Below are positions 5,863 to 8,303 of a stretch of DNA of 8,303 bases, piece by piece (position 1 is the stretch's first letter; the number at the start of each line of letters is the position of its first letter). The notes under the pieces were generated by a model, which was given only the letters and a program-made list of their open reading frames with translations, had not been told where the DNA came from and made no database searches. The position numbers and the translations under genes are program-made. The DNA comes from Bacteroides sp. (lineage in GTDB: Bacteria; Bacteroidota; Bacteroidia; Bacteroidales; Bacteroidaceae): contig DYCT01000077.1 of assembly GCA_019417975.1 (NCBI GenBank), forward strand, positions 1 to 8,303. Direction: 5' to 3'.

Positions 5863-8247
5863 TCAATACGTCCTATTCTTTCGGCTATTACAATAATAGA
5901 CAACTCCACCACACAAAAGAACCGCTAAAAGCGGAAGACAAACATTTCCCAACTGCCAAGCAAGCAAATGTCTATACATTCGCTCTCGATTGAGCAATCG
6001 CAAGCGTAAATGTCTATTCCGCAATTGCAGCCATTGTTCATGTCCTGCCAAATAATTCACTGCATTCAGCAAGAAATCGGCATTTCCCAACTGTTGCTTA
6101 TTTAAAGGTTCATACCCCAAAGGTAAAGGCGTGCTTTCTCTCCCTTGCCCTTGCCACTCATTGCGGATAACAGATGCACTAGCACATACCAACATACGAG
6201 TCGGTTCACTCTCCATACGTATACCCGACCGTACCCGATTCCGATATGCCGACAGAAAGATTCCTTCCAACAATCCGGCTACAGGCAAATACGATTCATT
6301 GAAATAAGTATCATCAACAGGCATTTCCACGTATCGAAGACTAACCGGTTCCGGAACCGGCAAAGTATGAGTATTGGCTGAGGTGGTAAGCAAAACGGTT
6401 CGTTGCAAATGTTCATTCCGCCCTACCCAGCTCAATGTACTTACCAATTCTGATTTTAAAGGAGAGAGATGATTCGTTATCGGATGAGCATCAGATGGCT
6501 CAAGCAAAGGAGCAAAATACCAAGGCATCACTCGATAGGTATCTTCCAAACCAGGACGAGTAGATTGCAAACGAATCGGTATACAACTCATATCCTGCAC
6601 CACTACCGGATTAATCCGGACACCATAGGTAAAAAGTAAATCATCCAACCCCGTTTCAACTTTCAAGGTTGGAGATTCTCCTTGACGGGCAAACGTATCC
6701 TCCGAAATACGCACACCATCTAACAAGAAGAACAAACGTCCTCCTTGCATCAGATATTGGTCTAACACAAATTTTTCATCTTCCGTAAAAGCAGTGTGCG
6801 AACCGGCAACTATCAACACCTTGTAAGGCAACACAGCCTCAAGTCCGGCCTGCAAACTACCCCTGTCTACCTGATAATAACGGCTTAACAAATCGGTTGC
6901 ATCCCACACATAAGGTTCTGCCCACTCCCCATGCCCCTCAATAAAAGCAACTCGTTCAGGTTCATGCATGGAAAGGACCCGAATACCATCGGAAATAGTA
7001 TATTCTAAATCGCTGATAGATGTATTCAGTACTTGCAGAGGAGTCAACCTTATGTTCTGCGCCAAAAGACGTACCGGCAACGTATCCCCCTCATATATCA
7101 ATTCTAACCAAGGGAAAACCACTTTAGAAGAAAGTTTACCCTCGCGGTCACGTTCGTTGACCGAAATGCCTTTCATACCACGTTCATCAAGCTGTAAATA
7201 ATATTTCTGACGTGTAGCCTCATCAGGGGCTGTTGCCGGATTCATTTGCTGCAAGTTGATACCCTGAGGAGCATAAAGCGCCAATTCTTCAAGCAAATCC
7301 AATGTCGCTGTACGCAAACGATAAAACGCAGGATTCAACTCTCCATTCAAATAAAGCCGAACCTGCAAGGGATGTTGCAAACCTCCCACCAATCCACGAG
7401 TAGAATCGGACAAAGTATACCGCTTCCCTTCTGTCAAATCCCATCGAAGATAACCAAATGAAAACACTCCAATCAGTGTAAAAATCACCGCTACATAGAG
7501 AACAAGCACACGATATGTTTTCCGCGTACGACGAACAGACAAGCGGATGTAAGTCAAAGCCAAAAACAAAGCTGTAACAGACAAGAAATAAAAAACATCG
7601 CGAATATCAATCACACCCTGCACAAACGAACGGAAATGACTATGCATTCCGATTGCTTCAAGCCCATTGTTCAAACTTCCCTCTATGAAAAGCCCTGCTA
7701 CCAAATCGAAACCAAAATATAATAGGAAAGAAAGAAAACACGCCCAAAGAAAAGCAATCAGCTGACTACCGGTTAATGAAGAAGAGAATATCCCTATTGA
7801 TGAAAGCGACAGCAACAAACACAACAAGCCAACATATCCTCCTATCACCTCACCCCAATCGAGCCCCGCTGTACTCAACAAATATACACTGACAACATAC
7901 GCCCATGTAAACAAAAGCAACAAACACAATGATAAGAAACAAGCAAAAAACTTGGAGAGAACAATTACAGACAATCGGACCGGACGAAAAAGGAGCAGTT
8001 CTAAAGTACCTAAACGTCTTTCATCGGCCAACAGGCGCATACTCATAGCCGGCACAAACAACAAAAACAACACAGCTGCCAAATTGAAAAAAGGACGCAA
8101 AGTGGCATACCCTCCGTCTAAAAGATTGTATTCACCTCCAAAAACCCAGAGCAGTAAAGAAGTAACCAACAAGAATAAAGCCGGCAACAGATACCCACTG
8201 GCAGAATTATAAATAAGATACAACTCTTTTTTTAAAAAAAATTTCAT
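5863..8247 (-). CDS. gldFG: GldF-GldG fusion: ABC-2 type permease joined to GldG-family extracytoplasmic domain
   Basis: Membrane part of a GldA-GldF-GldG-type ABC transporter; the transported substrate of this family is not known. Residues 1-235 are a GldF-like ABC-2 permease with six predicted membrane segments (about 18-36, 53-70, 100-124, 136-156, 162-186, 218-234). They include the typical RLLADERRLGTLELLLFRP (71-89) and GIFSSSLTGSQLIAF (152-166). After a basic stretch (RLSVRRTRK, 235-243) comes a GldG module. It has a membrane anchor at 246-267, WDLTEGKRYTLSDST (269-283), EGHGEW (437-442), a large soluble region to about 735 ending in LLNAVNYLAG, and a final membrane segment at 762-786 followed by a basic tail. 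In Flavobacterium GldF and GldG are separate proteins. No ATPase gene lies in the window. The start region carries T8 and A7 runs at codons 3-7. The name reflects gliding bacteria and does not imply gliding here. Confidence 0.88.
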   Translation of the reverse strand: MKFFLKKELYLIYNSASGYLLPALFLLVTSLLLWVFGGEYNLLDGGYATLRPFFNLAAVLFLLFVPAMSMRLLADERRLGTLELLLFRPVRLSVIVLSKFFACFLSLCLLLLFTWAYVVSVYLLSTAGLDWGEVIGGYVGLLCLLLSLSSIGIFSSSLTGSQLIAFLWACFLSFLLYFGFDLVAGLFIEGSLNNGLEAIGMHSHFRSFVQGVIDIRDVFYFLSVTALFLALTYIRLSVRRTRKTYRVLVLYVAVIFTLIGVFSFGYLRWDLTEGKRYTLSDSTRGLVGGLQHPLQVRLYLNGELNPAFYRLRTATLDLLEELALYAPQGINLQQMNPATAPDEATRQKYYLQLDERGMKGISVNERDREGKLSSKVVFPWLELIYEGDTLPVRLLAQNIRLTPLQVLNTSISDLEYTISDGIRVLSMHEPERVAFIEGHGEWAEPYVWDATDLLSRYYQVDRGSLQAGLEAVLPYKVLIVAGSHTAFTEDEKFVLDQYLMQGGRLFFLLDGVRISEDTFARQGESPTLKVETGLDDLLFTYGVRINPVVVQDMSCIPIRLQSTRPGLEDTYRVMPWYFAPLLEPSDAHPITNHLSPLKSELVSTLSWVGRNEHLQRTVLLTTSANTHTLPVPEPVSLRYVEMPVDDTYFNESYLPVAGLLEGIFLSAYRNRVRSGIRMESEPTRMLVCASASVIRNEWQGQGRESTPLPLGYEPLNKQQLGNADFLLNAVNYLAGHEQWLQLRNRHLRLRLLNRERMYRHLLAWQLGNVCLPLLAVLLCGGVVYYCNSRKNRTY
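6345..6360. repeat. Perfect 16-bp GC-rich palindrome inside the gldFG coding region
   Basis: CCGGTTCCGGAACCGG equals its own reverse complement. It encodes the Pro-Val-Pro-Glu-Pro-Val stretch of the GldG domain (around residues 630-635), a proline-rich segment. It may be nothing more than the codons chosen for that peptide. It has no loop, so as RNA it would form only a poor hairpin. Confidence 0.5.
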
Positions 8248-8281
8248 TTACTTATAGATAATAAATAATTTTGTAGCACGT

Positions 8282-8292
8282 TTACTTAGTAA
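8282..8292. repeat. Short inverted repeat at the predicted gldFG transcription start
   Basis: TTACT and AGTAA flank a single central base. The repeat covers the start predicted from the -7 box at 8295-8302 (about 8288-8290), where a repressor could act. It is only 5 bp per arm in AT-rich DNA, so chance is a fair alternative. Confidence 0.2.
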
Positions 8293-8294
8293 GG

Positions 8295-8302
8295 CAAAGA
8301 TA
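8295..8302 (-). promoter_or_regulatory. -7 promoter box of the gldFG fusion gene
   Basis: On the minus strand the sequence reads TATCTTTG, a full match to TAnnTTTG. The predicted start is near 8289, giving a leader of about 40 nt before the ATG at 8247. The -33 element would lie beyond the window edge and cannot be seen. If real, the fusion gene can be transcribed on its own rather than only from an upstream ATPase gene. Confidence 0.5.
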
Positions 8303-8303
8303 A

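Overview
The window looks like a chromosomal segment of a gut Bacteroides or close Bacteroidales relative. The evidence is promoters of the Bacteroides type (-7 box TAnnTTTG, with a -33 TTTG in two cases), start codons without clear Shine-Dalgarno sequences but with A-rich leaders, a GldF/GldG-type transporter, and a PL13 heparin lyase close to those of Bacteroides and Pedobacter (Flavobacterium) heparinum. The species cannot be assigned from sequence reading alone.

Layout. Positions 1-148 are non-coding, with two small inverted repeats and a -7 promoter box. Positions 149-1393 (+) encode a lipoprotein form of heparin lyase I, closed by a strong 16-bp terminator that also faces the minus-strand genes arriving from the right. 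From 5357 down to 1530 three genes run on the minus strand: a PurF-like protein with its own promoter and terminator, then pepT and gcvT, which are 8 bp apart and form an operon. Divergent from the PurF-like gene is crcB (5466-5843, +), a fluoride channel. Convergent with crcB, only 19 bp away, is a long minus-strand gene (8247-5863) encoding a GldF permease fused to a GldG-type extracytoplasmic domain.

How they fit together. The heparin lyase is a glycosaminoglycan-degrading enzyme. It may be the edge of a polysaccharide utilization locus lying to the left, but no SusC/SusD, sulfatase or regulator is visible here. PepT and GcvT could link peptide breakdown to one-carbon supply. The PurF-like gene is of purine-enzyme ancestry, but its glutamine-using half is disabled while the PRPP site and Fe-S cysteines remain. 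It is the best candidate in the window for undescribed biochemistry. The rest is mostly ordinary core genome. No mobile element, CRISPR array, tRNA, rRNA or known riboswitch was seen.
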